Positions 1 to 10,400 of a stretch of 64,000 nucleotides of DNA are shown in pieces (within the stretch, counting starts at the first letter, position 1; every line of letters begins with the position of its first letter). Under the pieces are notes generated by a model, which was not told the DNA's origin, searched no databases, and saw nothing but the letters and a program-made list of their open reading frames with translations. A program made the translations under genes and the position numbers. This DNA is from Robiginitalea sp. SC105 (lineage in GTDB: Bacteria > Bacteroidota > Bacteroidia > Flavobacteriales > Flavobacteriaceae), in the NCBI RefSeq assembly GCF_014243345.1, contig NZ_JACLZF010000001.1:1848682-1912681 (forward strand). The letters run 5' to 3'.

Positions 1-158
1 TCTTTAAGCTGTTATCAGTTTCAGGTCTTAACAGTTTTGGGTGCGCTAGTAAAACTACCTGAAAAATCAATTTAGTACAACTATTGATCAAAGGCCTTCA
101 TCCTTATCAACGTCCCAAATCGCAAATTTGTATAATTAATCGTTGAAACAAGGTGTAA

Positions 159-260
159 AATGCGAGATGGTTCGCATTGGATCACACAAAAATGATTCCG
201 TACAGGCTTTTGCCTGTTAATATTATTCAACCTGAGCGGTTTCTACGGACGGAGAACCGC
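159..260 (+). promoter_or_regulatory. structured leader with three successive dyads upstream of the PhyH gene
   Basis: Three inverted repeats lie in a row before the start codon at 280. Arms at 159-165 and 172-178 are AATGCGA/TCGCATT. Arms at 202-207 and 212-217 are ACAGGC/GCCTGT around a TTTT loop. Arms at 236-241 and 255-260 are GCGGTT/AACCGC. The first could be a protein operator and the others could form an RNA leader. No T-run follows any of them, so they do not look like terminators. Positions 1-158 are comparatively AT-rich and show no gene I can support. Function is inferred only from position. Confidence 0.4.
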
Positions 261-279
261 AGGAAAAACCTTAAATTAG

Positions 280-1257
280 ATGAAGATGGACCCAAACACC
301 CAAACCGTGATTCCAGACAACCAGCACAAAGACATCCCGGGCAACCCTTCCACCGCAAAAACCAGCCGTGTAAGGTTGCGCGAACACGCCACGGCCGATT
401 CGCTCCGCGTACTTACGCCAAAGGACTGGTCCTTTTGGAGAGAGAACGGCTATATCGTCGTAAAGGGGGCCGTTCCCAGGGAGCAGGCCCGGCAAACAGC
501 AGACTTCCTGTGGGAATTCGACGAGAAGGACCCCAATGACCCCGGCACCTGGTATGCGCCCCCACGGGCGGCCATCCAGATGAAGGAACTCACCGGCACC
601 GGGATGGTGGAGGTCTACAACCACCAGCAGCTTTGGAACAACCGCCAGAACCAACGGGTGTACGATGCCTTTGTGGATATCTGGGGCACCGAAAAACTCT
701 GGGTGACCATTGACCGGGCCAACCTGAATTTCCCGATCCGGCCCGGGCATGAATACAAGGGTTTTATCCACTGGGATTACGACCCGGAGACCAAACCGCA
801 GCAGGTACAGGGCGTACTGGCACTAGCCGACCAAACAGACCCGGAAATGGGGGGATTCCAGTGTATCCCCTGGCTGTTCCGGAATTACGATACCTGGAAA
901 CAGTCCCAGCCCGCGGACCGCGACCACTTCAAGCCGGATATCACCGGCCTGGAAGACAAAATCGTCAAGGTACCCCTTGAAGCCGGGGACCTGCTCATAT
1001 TCAACAGCTCCCAACCCCATGGCATCCGGCCCAACCACTCGGGCGACAAAGTTCGTATCGCCCAGTATATCTCGATGATGCCGGCCGAAGAATCCAACGC
1101 GGACCTTCGGCAATGGCGGATCCGTTCCTGGAAGGACCGGATTGCGCCCGAAGGCTATGCGTTTCCCGGGGATCCCAGGAACTGGGAGCAAACCCGGTAT
1201 GACCGGGCCAAATTGTCCCCCCTTGGCGAGAAGCTGCTCGGGTTGAAGGACTGGTAA
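280..1257 (+). CDS. phytanoyl-CoA dioxygenase (PhyH) family protein
   Basis: A 325-residue protein of the PhyH family of Fe(II)/2-oxoglutarate-dependent oxygenases. The iron-binding triad is visible as His164 and Asp166 in the HWD motif and His247 in QPHG. Arg250 or Arg259 is available to bind the carboxylate of 2-oxoglutarate. There is no signal peptide, so it should be cytoplasmic. The ATG at 280 is followed by a second ATG at 286, and either could serve. The family hydroxylates many small molecules. Its place beside carbohydrate esterases and sulfatases suggests a substrate linked to the local glycan pathway, but that is inference. The gene is alone on its strand and closed by a strong terminator. 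The family call is firm and the substrate is unknown. Confidence 0.85.
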   Translation: MKMDPNTQTVIPDNQHKDIPGNPSTAKTSRVRLREHATADSLRVLTPKDWSFWRENGYIVVKGAVPREQARQTADFLWEFDEKDPNDPGTWYAPPRAAIQMKELTGTGMVEVYNHQQLWNNRQNQRVYDAFVDIWGTEKLWVTIDRANLNFPIRPGHEYKGFIHWDYDPETKPQQVQGVLALADQTDPEMGGFQCIPWLFRNYDTWKQSQPADRDHFKPDITGLEDKIVKVPLEAGDLLIFNSSQPHGIRPNHSGDKVRIAQYISMMPAEESNADLRQWRIRSWKDRIAPEGYAFPGDPRNWEQTRYDRAKLSPLGEKLLGLKDW

Positions 1258-1287
1258 AATGCAGAAAAGCCTGCATTTTATAAGCCT

Positions 1288-1315
1288 GGGGCTCCCGTTG
1301 AGGGAGCCCTTTTTT
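1288..1315 (+). terminator. rho-independent terminator after the PhyH gene
   Basis: An 8-bp perfect stem GGGCTCCC/GGGAGCCC (1289-1296 with 1302-1309) with a 5-base loop is followed by six T residues. A second 9-bp hairpin, AAAATGCAG/CTGCATTTT (1256-1264 with 1271-1279), starts right at the stop codon, so the gene end carries a tandem terminator. Confidence 0.85.
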
Positions 1316-1408
1316 GTCTGCCGGAGGTCCTGGATTACCGGGGGATTTTCCGCAATCCGGAATTGCCGGCTATTTTGTATCTTCTAACATGAAATAAATC
1401 CAATTAAT

Positions 1409-1454
1409 CCCGGCTCGGGAGGTCACTGCTCCCGCCGGTTAAACCCAACCCAAT
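1409..1454 (+). promoter_or_regulatory. 5' leader shared with the GH78 gene at 19918
   Basis: The leader contains CCCGGCTCGGG (1409-1419), then a stem made of CGGGAG/CTCCCG (1416-1421 with 1429-1434) with an outer CCGG/CCGG pair (1410-1413 with 1435-1438). It ends in AAACCCAACCCA (1441-1452) just before the ATG at 1455. The leader before the GH78 gene at 19918 has the same 11-mer at nearly the same distance (35 versus 36 bases before ATG) and a similar AAAACCAACC end. Role inferred: a shared post-transcriptional or transcriptional control element. Confidence 0.4.
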
Positions 1455-3146
1455 ATGAAGACAAACAGAAGAAATTTTATCCATACCATGGGGGCGGGAG
1501 CCGCCGGGATCGGCCTGGCCTCCGGTATTTCCCTCGGGGCCTCCAAACCCGGCCCGGGAGCCGCCTCCCCCCACGATGCTGAAGACCAGGTATTGTTCAT
1601 CGGGGACGACACGGCCATAGCCGATACGGTTTACGGCAAAGTGCAGGGGTTTATCCTCCGGGACATCTTCCAGTTCCGGGGAATCCCGTATGGGGCTGAT
1701 ACCAGCGGCAAGAACCGCTTCATGCCCCCGCAGAAACCGGAACCCTGGTCCGATGTACGGCCTGCGGTCTGGTGGGGCAATTCGGCCCCCCAGGACATGG
1801 AAAACCGCTATGGCAACCCCTGGTATTCCTTTGCAGACCATTGGAATTACGACGATGTCAGTGAGGACTGCCTGCGGTTGAACGTCTGGACGCCGGCTAT
1901 CGCAGACGGGGGGAAACGCCCGGTTATGGTTTGGTACCACGGAGGCGGATACCGCAACGGTAACGCCATTGAGCAGGATGGCTACATGGGGGAGAACCTA
2001 AGCCGCAAGGGGGACGTCGTATTCGTTTCCATCAACCACCGTCTGGGCCCGATCGGCTTTTCCGACCTTTCCGGGGTCGGGGGCGACGCGTTCAAGGATT
2101 CCGGGAATGTCGGGGCCCTGGATATGGTGGCTGCCCTGGAGTGGGTAAAACAGAATATCGCCAACTTTGGCGGGGACCCCGGGAATGTCACAATCATGGG
2201 CCAGTCCGGGGGCGGCTCCAAGGTATGTACGCTGGCTGCCATGCCGGCAGCCCGGGGGCTTGTCCACAAGGTGGTCCCGCTAAGCGGGTCGTCCACCTCG
2301 GCCCTGGACCAGGAGTACAGCAGGAAGCTGGGCGCCTATATCCTGAAGGAGGCCGGGTTGCAGCCTTCGGAAATCGGGAAGCTGCAGGAAATGCCCTGGA
2401 AGGACTACCTCGAGCTCGCGGGCCGCGCCCAGGACGCTATGGAAAAGGAAAATCCTGAGGGCGGCGGCTTCCGCGGTGGTTTCCGGCCGGTGGCGGACGG
2501 GGTGAATATCCCCAAAGGGACTTTTTATTCGGAAGCCGGCGGGGTATCGTCCGATGTGCCCATGCTCATCTGCAGTACCTTCCACGAGTGGGGAATGTCC
2601 CGCACCAACCCGGAGCTGGAACAGATCGATGAGGCAGGCGCCAAGAAAATGATGTCCGACCGGACGGGATTCCGGGGCGGGCTGGGTGACAAGGCCCCGG
2701 AGGTGTACGACGCCTATGCCAGGGTCTTCCCCGCGGCCAAACCCATTGAGATCATGTGCCTGGTTGCCAGCAACCGGAAAAGCGTGGTGGAGACGGCCAA
2801 CGCCAAGTCAGGGCAACCGGCGCCGGTCTATGTGGCCTGGTTCGGCTGGGAACCGCCCCTGTTCAACAACCGCATGCGGGCCTTCCATTGCCTGGATATC
2901 TGCTTCTGGTTCAACAATACAGACCTGATGCTTACCCATACGGGGGGCGGCAGCCGGCCCAGGGCGCTCTCGGAGAAGATGTCCGGGGCCCTGCTGAATT
3001 TTATGCGCACCGGCAACCCCAATGGCGGGGGCCTGCCCGAGTGGGCGGCCTACTCACCCGAGAAAGGGGAGACGATGATCCTGGACGACCAGTGTGAACT
3101 TCGGAACGACCCGGACCGGGAGGCTCGGGAGGCTTTGCCCTCCTAG
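1455..3146 (+). CDS. Tat-exported type-B carboxylesterase
   Basis: A 563-residue alpha/beta-hydrolase of the carboxylesterase type B (COesterase) family, which cleaves carboxylic esters. The N-terminus has the twin-arginine pattern RRNFIHT followed by a hydrophobic Ala/Gly-rich stretch, so export through the Tat system is likely. The oxyanion-hole motif HGGGY lies at about 162-166. The nucleophile is Ser251 in GQSGG. The acid is probably Glu378 in FHEWG, and the base His478 in AFHCLDI. Length is normal for the family. In this neighbourhood of rhamnosidases and sulfatases it may remove ester groups from a glycan or aromatic side chain, but sequence alone cannot give the substrate. Its leader resembles that of the GH78 gene at 19918, which hints at joint control. 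Confidence 0.85.
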   Translation: MKTNRRNFIHTMGAGAAGIGLASGISLGASKPGPGAASPHDAEDQVLFIGDDTAIADTVYGKVQGFILRDIFQFRGIPYGADTSGKNRFMPPQKPEPWSDVRPAVWWGNSAPQDMENRYGNPWYSFADHWNYDDVSEDCLRLNVWTPAIADGGKRPVMVWYHGGGYRNGNAIEQDGYMGENLSRKGDVVFVSINHRLGPIGFSDLSGVGGDAFKDSGNVGALDMVAALEWVKQNIANFGGDPGNVTIMGQSGGGSKVCTLAAMPAARGLVHKVVPLSGSSTSALDQEYSRKLGAYILKEAGLQPSEIGKLQEMPWKDYLELAGRAQDAMEKENPEGGGFRGGFRPVADGVNIPKGTFYSEAGGVSSDVPMLICSTFHEWGMSRTNPELEQIDEAGAKKMMSDRTGFRGGLGDKAPEVYDAYARVFPAAKPIEIMCLVASNRKSVVETANAKSGQPAPVYVAWFGWEPPLFNNRMRAFHCLDICFWFNNTDLMLTHTGGGSRPRALSEKMSGALLNFMRTGNPNGGGLPEWAAYSPEKGETMILDDQCELRNDPDREAREALPS

Positions 3147-3182
3147 GCCTTGCGGACTTGTCGGTTGTTTACCCGGGTTATA

Positions 3183-4673
3183 TCAGTATTCCCCCCGGTG
3201 CTTGAAGTCGCCCCAGCGCGGTCGGTCGGTGCTCTTTAGCGGGATCTGCATCCCGCCGGTGGTCTCCAGCCAGGTATAGAGGGAATCGAGCATCTGCTTG
3301 ATGACGTCCTGCTTTTCAGGGGCCCCGATGAGGTTGTACATCTCGTGGGGGTCGTTCTCCAGGTCGTAGAGTTCATTGCGGTCCCAGATACCGTGGTAGC
3401 GGATGTACTTGTATTTGTCGGTCCGCATCCCGAAAACCGTCGGGGTCATCGGGAAGTCGTTTTCCCAGTAGTATTCGTAAAAGATATGCGCGCGGCTGCC
3501 CCCGGGTTCCGCCCCGGTCAGGATGGGCACAAAGGAGACGCCCGGCATCTCAGCGGGCTGGGCGACCCCGGCTTCGGCCAGGATGGTGGGCGCCACATCG
3601 ATGTTCTGCACCATGGCTGTGGGGGTCCTGCCCCCTTCAAAAAGTTCCGGGCACCGCACCAGCAGCGGGACCTTTACGGATTCCTCGTAGAAATGCCGCT
3701 TGTCGATCAGGCCGTGCTCCCCCCAGCTGAAGCCGTTGTCGCCCATGTAAATGATCAGGGTTTCCTTGTCCAGCCCCTCTTTTTCGAGGTACTCCAGGAC
3801 GGCGCCCACGCTGTCGTCCACGCCCAGCAGCGTCTCGCAATATGCCTGTACGAGTTCCTGCATGTCCGTATTGCTGTGGTACATATAGTCCACCCCGTGC
3901 CAGCTGACCCGCTGTTTGGCGACCCATTCCGGCCATTTCAGGTCGCGCCAGGCCCCGGTTTTGGTCTGGTCGTAGGTGGGCGGCAGGTCTATTTTCATCC
4001 CCGCGTACCGCCCTTTGTGGCGTCTGGCCGGCTGGAATTCCGCATGAACGGCTTTGTGGGACAGGTACATGAAAAAGGGCTTGTCCCTGTCCCGCCTGTC
4101 CAGCCAGTCCACGGCGTGTTCCGTGAGCAGGTCCGTGATGTACGTGGAATCTTTGTATTCGATCCGCTCCCCGTTGATGTTCAGCGTGGGGTTATAGTAG
4201 ACGCCCTGCCCGAAGAAACTCTCCCAGTGATCAAAGCCGGGACGGGGCTCATCCGTATGGCTGCCCATGTGCCACTTGCCCAGGAAGGCCGTTTGGTATC
4301 CCGCTTCCTGCAGGTATTGCGGGAAATACGTGAGGTTCCCGGGGTTGGGTGCCTGGTTGTCGACAATGGTATGGGTATGGGAGTAGAGGCCCGTCAGGAT
4401 GGAAGCCCGGCTGGGGGAGCAAAGGGAGGTAGTCACGAAGGTGTTTGGCAGGTAGGCCCCTTCGGCGGCCAGGCGGTCCATATTCGGGGTTTCCAGCCAG
4501 GGGACTTTTCCGGTGAAACCCATATAGTCAAATCGGTGGTCGTCGGTCAGGATAAAGATGACGTTGCGCTGTTTTTTCTGGGGCTCCCCCGGTCCCGGGC
4601 CGCCGGCCCGCAGGCCAGTGGTCAGGACGATGAGGAGGAGGGCCCACAGCCGGAGCGATAATTTTGATTGCAT
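3183..4673 (-). CDS. exported S1-family sulfatase
   Basis: A sulfatase of the alkaline-phosphatase-like superfamily that hydrolyses sulfate esters. The formylglycine signature CSPSR is present, with the Cys at residue 94 counted from the upstream ATG at 4700. It is preceded by the metal-binding pair in LTDDHR, and further ligand motifs such as GDNG lie downstream. I prefer the ATG at 4673 because it gives a compact signal peptide (MQSKLSLRLWALLLIVLT). The ATG at 4700 adds nine polar residues. About 496 residues is normal. The protein is probably periplasmic and desulfates oligosaccharides before glycosidase attack. It is convergent with the esterase, 36 bases apart. The exact S1 subfamily cannot be told by eye. 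Confidence 0.9.
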   Translation of the reverse strand: MQSKLSLRLWALLLIVLTTGLRAGGPGPGEPQKKQRNVIFILTDDHRFDYMGFTGKVPWLETPNMDRLAAEGAYLPNTFVTTSLCSPSRASILTGLYSHTHTIVDNQAPNPGNLTYFPQYLQEAGYQTAFLGKWHMGSHTDEPRPGFDHWESFFGQGVYYNPTLNINGERIEYKDSTYITDLLTEHAVDWLDRRDRDKPFFMYLSHKAVHAEFQPARRHKGRYAGMKIDLPPTYDQTKTGAWRDLKWPEWVAKQRVSWHGVDYMYHSNTDMQELVQAYCETLLGVDDSVGAVLEYLEKEGLDKETLIIYMGDNGFSWGEHGLIDKRHFYEESVKVPLLVRCPELFEGGRTPTAMVQNIDVAPTILAEAGVAQPAEMPGVSFVPILTGAEPGGSRAHIFYEYYWENDFPMTPTVFGMRTDKYKYIRYHGIWDRNELYDLENDPHEMYNLIGAPEKQDVIKQMLDSLYTWLETTGGMQIPLKSTDRPRWGDFKHRGEY

Positions 4674-4876
4674 CGATTGATTGGTTAGTGTGATTTGCAT
4701 GGATTGCCTGTTTTGCCTGATTGGGATGGGATTGTCCTGTTAAAAATAAGGATTTGTGTGTAACTTGGGACAAATGCCTTCCGGGCACCCATACCTTATT
4801 CCTGGTTTGGCGCACATTCCGCGGACCCATGCCCCCGGAATACCGCGCTAAACCTGCAACGCAACGAAGAACGATT

Positions 4877-5575
4877 ATGTGCACAGTCAGTTATGTACCC
4901 CTTACCTCCGGCTATATCCTCACCACCAACCGGGACGAAGACCCGAAAAGGGAAACCCTCCTGCCCCGGGCCCGTACCCTGAAAAACGGGGTACAGATCA
5001 TGGGGCCTGTCGACGGTCGGGAAGGGGGGACCTGGATCGCCGCGGATACAACGGGCCGGACGGCCTGTATCATGAACGGGGCCCTTGAGAATCACAGGCG
5101 GAACCCGCCCTACCGGATGAGCCGGGGGCAGGTGGTCCTCCAGGCCTTTGAAGCTCCCGATTTTGACCAGTACCTGCGGGATGCCGACCCGGAAGGCCTG
5201 GAGCCTTTTACGCTTTTACTCATCGAACCCGGCAGGCTCCAACGCTGGGTATGGGACGGCAGGCATTCCCATCAATTCGAGCCCGACCCCCGGTCCGAAC
5301 GCCTGTGGTCCTCGGCCACCCTCTACACCCGGGAACAACACGCCCACAAAGAAGCTTATTTCAGGGAGGCACTGGAAGCCCAGGGCATCAGCCGGGAAGC
5401 CCTGTTGAAGATCCACGGGTGGGAGGGGGCTACCCCGTTTGTCCTGGACCGTCCCGAGGTGCGGACCGTCAGCATCACCCAGATGCTCCTCGAAGGGGAG
5501 CGGATGGACCTGACCTATTACCAGCTGGATACGGCCGAAACAGCCCGTATTACCATGCCCGTTTCCATCGGTTAA
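4877..5575 (+). CDS. NRDE (TANGO2-like) family protein
   Basis: A 232-residue protein of the NRDE family, named after its conserved Asn-Arg-Asp-Glu. The start at 4877 is chosen because it gives MCTVSY, placing a Cys at position 2, followed by the NRDEDP motif near residues 20-25. The open frame extends upstream to 4721, but that part is proline- and charge-rich and does not resemble the family. Members have an Ntn-hydrolase-like fold with Cys2 as presumed nucleophile. Biochemical roles are poorly defined; eukaryotic TANGO2 is linked to lipid and haem handling. No signal peptide is visible, so it is cytoplasmic. It lies between two sulfatase genes read from the other strand, and nothing ties it functionally to them. 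Confidence 0.85.
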   Translation: MCTVSYVPLTSGYILTTNRDEDPKRETLLPRARTLKNGVQIMGPVDGREGGTWIAADTTGRTACIMNGALENHRRNPPYRMSRGQVVLQAFEAPDFDQYLRDADPEGLEPFTLLLIEPGRLQRWVWDGRHSHQFEPDPRSERLWSSATLYTREQHAHKEAYFREALEAQGISREALLKIHGWEGATPFVLDRPEVRTVSITQMLLEGERMDLTYYQLDTAETARITMPVSIG

Positions 5576-5593
5576 GGAGGGTTGCCAAGGGGG

Positions 5594-7330
5594 TTATCTC
5601 GGGAGATATCGCACGGTTTTGCTGGGTACGTATCCGATCCGATGGGCCCGGGCCATCAGTTCCATCCCGGGTTCCGGGGAGACAGGGCCCGTGTAGGGTT
5701 GCCAGGCCCACTTTGGTTCGCCACCGGGGACCACCCACTGATAGCCGATGGCGGCACCTTCCGTAGCACAATCCAGGGCCAGCCCTTCGTCGGACTCCCC
5801 GATCGTCGGCAGGGACGTCACCGGCTGTTTCCCGCCGGGCCAGATACTTTCCAGGTACTCCCTTTCCGGTTGCATCCCCAGGTCGCCGGTATCTTCGATC
5901 CACCGGTCGAGTTCCCGTCGCAACTCCCCAAGTTTGGCAGCATGGGCTGGGTCGGAAACCAGGTTGCGGAGTTCCAGGGGGTCTGCCCGGGTGTCGAAGA
6001 GCGCCTCGGGGTTCTGCCCGGTGCCGAACCACTGAAGCTGGATGCTGTCCAGGGAACCCGCCTGCTGCAACTCCAGCAACTCCCGCATGGACGCCATTTG
6101 TTCCCGGTAGGGCACGGGTTGGTACCAGGGCTGTTCCGGGAGGTAATTCCGGATGTATTTATAGCGGTAATCCCGCACGGCGCGGAGGCGGCCGTGGCAG
6201 CAGCCGTCAAAATCGTCTGCAGCCGCATGGATGTATTCTCGCGGAACCGGTTCCCGGTATCGCCCCAGCCAGGGTTTGCCGTCCAGACCATCCGGTGGCT
6301 GCATCCCGGCCAGGGATAAAAGGGTGGGCTTGAAATCCACAAAGCTCAGGAGCTGCCCGTCGTCCTGCCCGGCCAGCTGCGCTCCGGGGAACCGGACCAG
6401 CAGGGGCACCTGCAGGCCTGTATCGTAGAGGGTGCGCTTGCTCCGGGGCAGAACGCCCCCGTGGTCGGTATACCAGAAGATGATGGTCTCGTCCAGCAGC
6501 CCGTCTGCCTCCAGCTGGGAAAGGATCTCCCCGACCTGCCGGTCCATGAGGACGATGTTGGAATAGAGCCGGCGCAGGTCCTGCCGCACGGTGGGGGTGT
6601 CGGGCAGGTATGGGGGGACTTTAACGGGAAGGTCGGCCGGTACCTGCAGGGAATCGTTGGCCCGGCCCCAGATCTGGGATTCGTGAGTCACCCCGAAATT
6701 GAAGATGGCAAAAAACGGTTGCGCGGGATTAGTGCGGTTCCGCCAATGGGCCGTATCCCCGCTGGCATCCCAGGCGGTCATCTCGGCGCGGAACTGGTAA
6801 TCCTGTTTGGAATGGTTGGTGGCATAATACCCGGCTTCCCGCAACAGCGTGCTGTGCATGTGCGTGCCCGCCGGGGGGAGTGCTTCGTATATGCGGCGTC
6901 CGCCCTGCCATACCGTGTCCTGGAGCTCGTGGTAGAAGTCCCACCAGGGGCCGGTGCGCATATGCATGGCCCCGGCACGCGTGGGGTACATCCCCAGGGC
7001 AATGGCTGCACGGCTGGGGGCGCAGACCCCCGAAGGGGAGAACAGGCGGGTATACCGCACCCCTTCTGCGGCCAGCCGGTCCAGGTTGGGCGTGGGTACA
7101 GTGGAATCCCCATAGGCGGCAATGTAAGGGCTCAGGTCTTCGGCTACCAGCCAGAGGATGTTGGGTTTCTCGGGAAGCTGCAGGGAGGCATAGTCGGGAA
7201 CGGCAATGCCAGGTACTTCCCCGGCCTCGCTTCCAGGTATGGTGCTGTCGGATGCAGTTCGGGAACACCCCAGCAACGCGATGGCCGGCAACAACAGGGC
7301 GGAATGCCTCAATAGGCTGCGGATTTTCAT
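5594..7330 (-). CDS. S1-family sulfatase, lipoprotein
   Basis: A second sulfatase, about 578 residues from the ATG at 7330; an ATG at 7351 would add seven residues. A lipobox (AIALLGC) predicts a membrane-anchored lipoprotein. The formylglycine motif is CAPSR. The first metal motif reads AEDLS rather than the usual DD pair, as in heparan-N-sulfatase-like S1 members. The C-terminal segment after about residue 490 (from the upstream start) is longer than in minimal sulfatases and repeats the motif of describing a modified substrate-binding tail. It differs enough from the sulfatase at 3183 to suggest a different sulfate position or sugar. Gene ends are 18 bases from the convergent NRDE gene. 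Substrate is inferred from context only. Confidence 0.88.
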   Translation of the reverse strand: MKIRSLLRHSALLLPAIALLGCSRTASDSTIPGSEAGEVPGIAVPDYASLQLPEKPNILWLVAEDLSPYIAAYGDSTVPTPNLDRLAAEGVRYTRLFSPSGVCAPSRAAIALGMYPTRAGAMHMRTGPWWDFYHELQDTVWQGGRRIYEALPPAGTHMHSTLLREAGYYATNHSKQDYQFRAEMTAWDASGDTAHWRNRTNPAQPFFAIFNFGVTHESQIWGRANDSLQVPADLPVKVPPYLPDTPTVRQDLRRLYSNIVLMDRQVGEILSQLEADGLLDETIIFWYTDHGGVLPRSKRTLYDTGLQVPLLVRFPGAQLAGQDDGQLLSFVDFKPTLLSLAGMQPPDGLDGKPWLGRYREPVPREYIHAAADDFDGCCHGRLRAVRDYRYKYIRNYLPEQPWYQPVPYREQMASMRELLELQQAGSLDSIQLQWFGTGQNPEALFDTRADPLELRNLVSDPAHAAKLGELRRELDRWIEDTGDLGMQPEREYLESIWPGGKQPVTSLPTIGESDEGLALDCATEGAAIGYQWVVPGGEPKWAWQPYTGPVSPEPGMELMARAHRIGYVPSKTVRYLPR

Positions 7331-7488
7331 CAGGAGGCTGCGGATTATCATCGGGGTAGGAGTTCTGGAATTTTAAATTTAGCGTATTTTACAATTACAG
7401 CGCCCGGGAGGTACAAAACAGTCCGGAACAGTTGGCCCGGCGGATTGGATTATTATTGGTATACCCTAAAAACCAAAAAACGCATTAC

Positions 7489-10400
7489 ATGTCAATTACT
7501 TGCAGATCGTCCCGGCTCGGACTCCTTTTCCTTTCGTTTCTATTCAGTGCTTCCCTCAGCAGTCAGGTCCGGGTCGACAGCCTGCGGACCGAATATCTGG
7601 ACCGCCCCCTGGGCCTGGATGAGGCGCAGCCCCGATTTTCCTGGCAACTGCTCACAGACGGGGATGCCCGGGGCATCCAACAGGCAGCCTACCGGATACG
7701 TGTAAGCGGACCGGGCGATACCCCGGCCTGGGATTCCGGCCGCCGGGAAGGGGCCCGTGCACTGAACATCGCCTACGAAGGGGAGCGCCTGTTGCCCAAG
7801 ACCCGGTATTCCTGGAGCATTACCGTCTGGGACCAGGACAACCGGGAGCACCAGGGGGGCAGCTGGTTCGAAACCGGCCTGCTGGATACCGACCCGGATT
7901 CGGAAGGCTGGAAGGGTGCGGCCTGGATCGGGGGTGGCCCGGAGGACCTGCAACTCTATTCCCATTACCTGTCGGTTTTCCAGCTGGACTTCGGCCTGCA
8001 GCTGGACGAAGCCTCCCGCAGCACCCGGGCCGCGTTCCTGATCGGTGCCAACGATCCCCGCCTGATGGATGCGGACAGGAACCTGCAGGGGGTGGCCTCT
8101 GGGAGGGACGGGCATTATATCAGTTTTGAGCTGGATATCAGCGGGTTGGAAACGGCAGACGGCCTGGCAAAGCTCCATGTTTATCGGGTGGGGTATGCCC
8201 GGGGGGATTCCCCGGAAACCCCCTTCAAGACCCTGGATATCCCCAGGGATCTCCTCAACCCCGCCAATCAATACGCCCCCCACCGGGTGTTCCTGAAATC
8301 GAACTTCGGCATATTCCAGGTGTACCTGGACGGTGAGGACGAGGCCCATGAAATCTCAAAAGCCGAAGGGGGCGGGGGCCCGTTCGGCCCCCAGGGCTTC
8401 AACCTGAACCCGGTGGGGCCCGGCAACAACTACATCAGTTTCCCCATGCTGGCGGATATCGGTTTACACCTGCATCCCGGGCAGCAGGCGACCTTTACGG
8501 GCATAACCGTCCGGAACTACCGGGAACCGGCCAACATCCTCTTCCGGGAGGAGCCGGGCACGGGCTATTCCGGCCTGTTTTCCGATCACTTATCCCCGGC
8601 CTTCCGGGCTGCCCCAGCAGGCTTAATGGCCGATGGGGGCGAGGAGGGGCTGCTGTTAACCGCGGACCCCAGCCACAGCGCGGCGCCCATGCTCCGCCGG
8701 GCATTTATCCTCGAAGACAAACCCATAGCCCGGGCCCGGGTCTATGCCACGGCGCGGGGGATCTACGAACTCCACCTGAACGGCAACCGGGTGGGCGACT
8801 ATTACTTTACCCCGGGCCTGACCCAGTACAACCGGCATCACCAGTACCAGGTTTACGACGTGGCGGACCAGCTGCAGGCAGGGTCCGAAAACGTGCTTGG
8901 CGGCTGGCTCAGCGAGGGCTGGTGGAGCGGCAACATCACCTACAGCGGGGAAAACTGGAATTTCTTCGGGGACAGGCCCTCCCTGCGGGCGCTTTTGGAA
9001 GTCACCTACCAAGACGGCACACAAACCACCGTGGCTACCGAACCGGAGTCCTGGAAATTATTTACGGAAGGGCCGCTGCGGTACGGCAGTTATTTCCAGG
9101 GGGAGGTGTACGATGCCCGTTTGGAAGCCGGGGTTTCGGGTTGGTCCGCACCGGGCTATGACGCCTCTGCCTGGCGACCCGCAGTGGAAGTTCCCCTGGA
9201 AGGGACCACCTTTCCGGGGCTGGACTATGCCAACCTGCAGCTGATCGGCCAGATAGGCCTGCCCCCGGCGATTGTAAAAACCCTGGAGGCGGATAGTATG
9301 GAGGAAGTGCGCCCCGGGGTCTTTGTCTACGATATGGGGCAGAACATGGTGGGGTTCCCGGAAATCCGGATACGGGACGGGCAGGCCGGGGACACCGTGC
9401 TGCTCCGGTATGCGGAAGTACGCTACCCGGAGCTCCCCGAATATGCGGGGAATGAAGGCATGGTCATGATGGAGAACATCCGCGCAGCCCTGACCCAGGA
9501 CCTGTATATCCTCAAAGGCGGGGATGAGGTGATCCGGCCCCGCTTCACCTTCCACGGGTACCGCTTTATGGAACTATCCGGGGTGGGGCAGGCACCTGCA
9601 AAAGAAGATGTAAAGGGGTTGGTGGTCAGTTCCATCCGCCACCTGGACTCCCACTATGAAACCTCCGACCCCCTGGTCAACCGGTTCTGGGAGAACATTA
9701 CCTGGTCGCTGCGGGCAAATTTCCTGTCCATCCCCACCGATACCCCGGCACGGAACGAACGGATGGGCTGGAGCGGGGACATCAACGTCTTTTCCCAGGC
9801 CGCCACCTACCTGGCCGGGGTGGCCCCGTTCCTGTCCCGCCACCTCCTGGCGATGCGGGACATACAGCGGGAAGACGGACGGTTCACGGATGTGGCCCCG
9901 GTCGGGGGCGGCTTCGGCGGGACCCTCTGGGGGAGTGCCGGGATGATCCTCCCCTGGGAGGTGTACCTGCAATACGGGGATACGCGCATCCTGGAGGATC
10001 ACTACGACGCCATGGCCCAGTACCTAGATTTCCTGGACAGCCGCATCGACCCGGAAACCGGCAGGCTCGAAGAGGGGCCCCTGGGCGACTGGTTGAGCCC
10101 GGAAGGCAGCAAAAACGACAATTCCCTCCTTTGGGCCGCCTACCACGCCTACGACCTGAAGATCATGGCGGAAATTGCAAGCCTCCTGGACAAGGGGGAG
10201 GACGCTTCCCGCTACCAGCAGCGGTACGAGGAGCGCAAGGCGTATTTTAACAAGACCTATGTAGACCCGGAAACCCACCGGACCATCCATTCCGGGTTTG
10301 CCGGCCGGATGTTCGGCCCGCCACCTCCCGGTTACGAATCGCCCGAGCCAGGCGACCTGGTGGATACCCAGGCCTCCTATGCGATTCCGCTCAATTTCGG

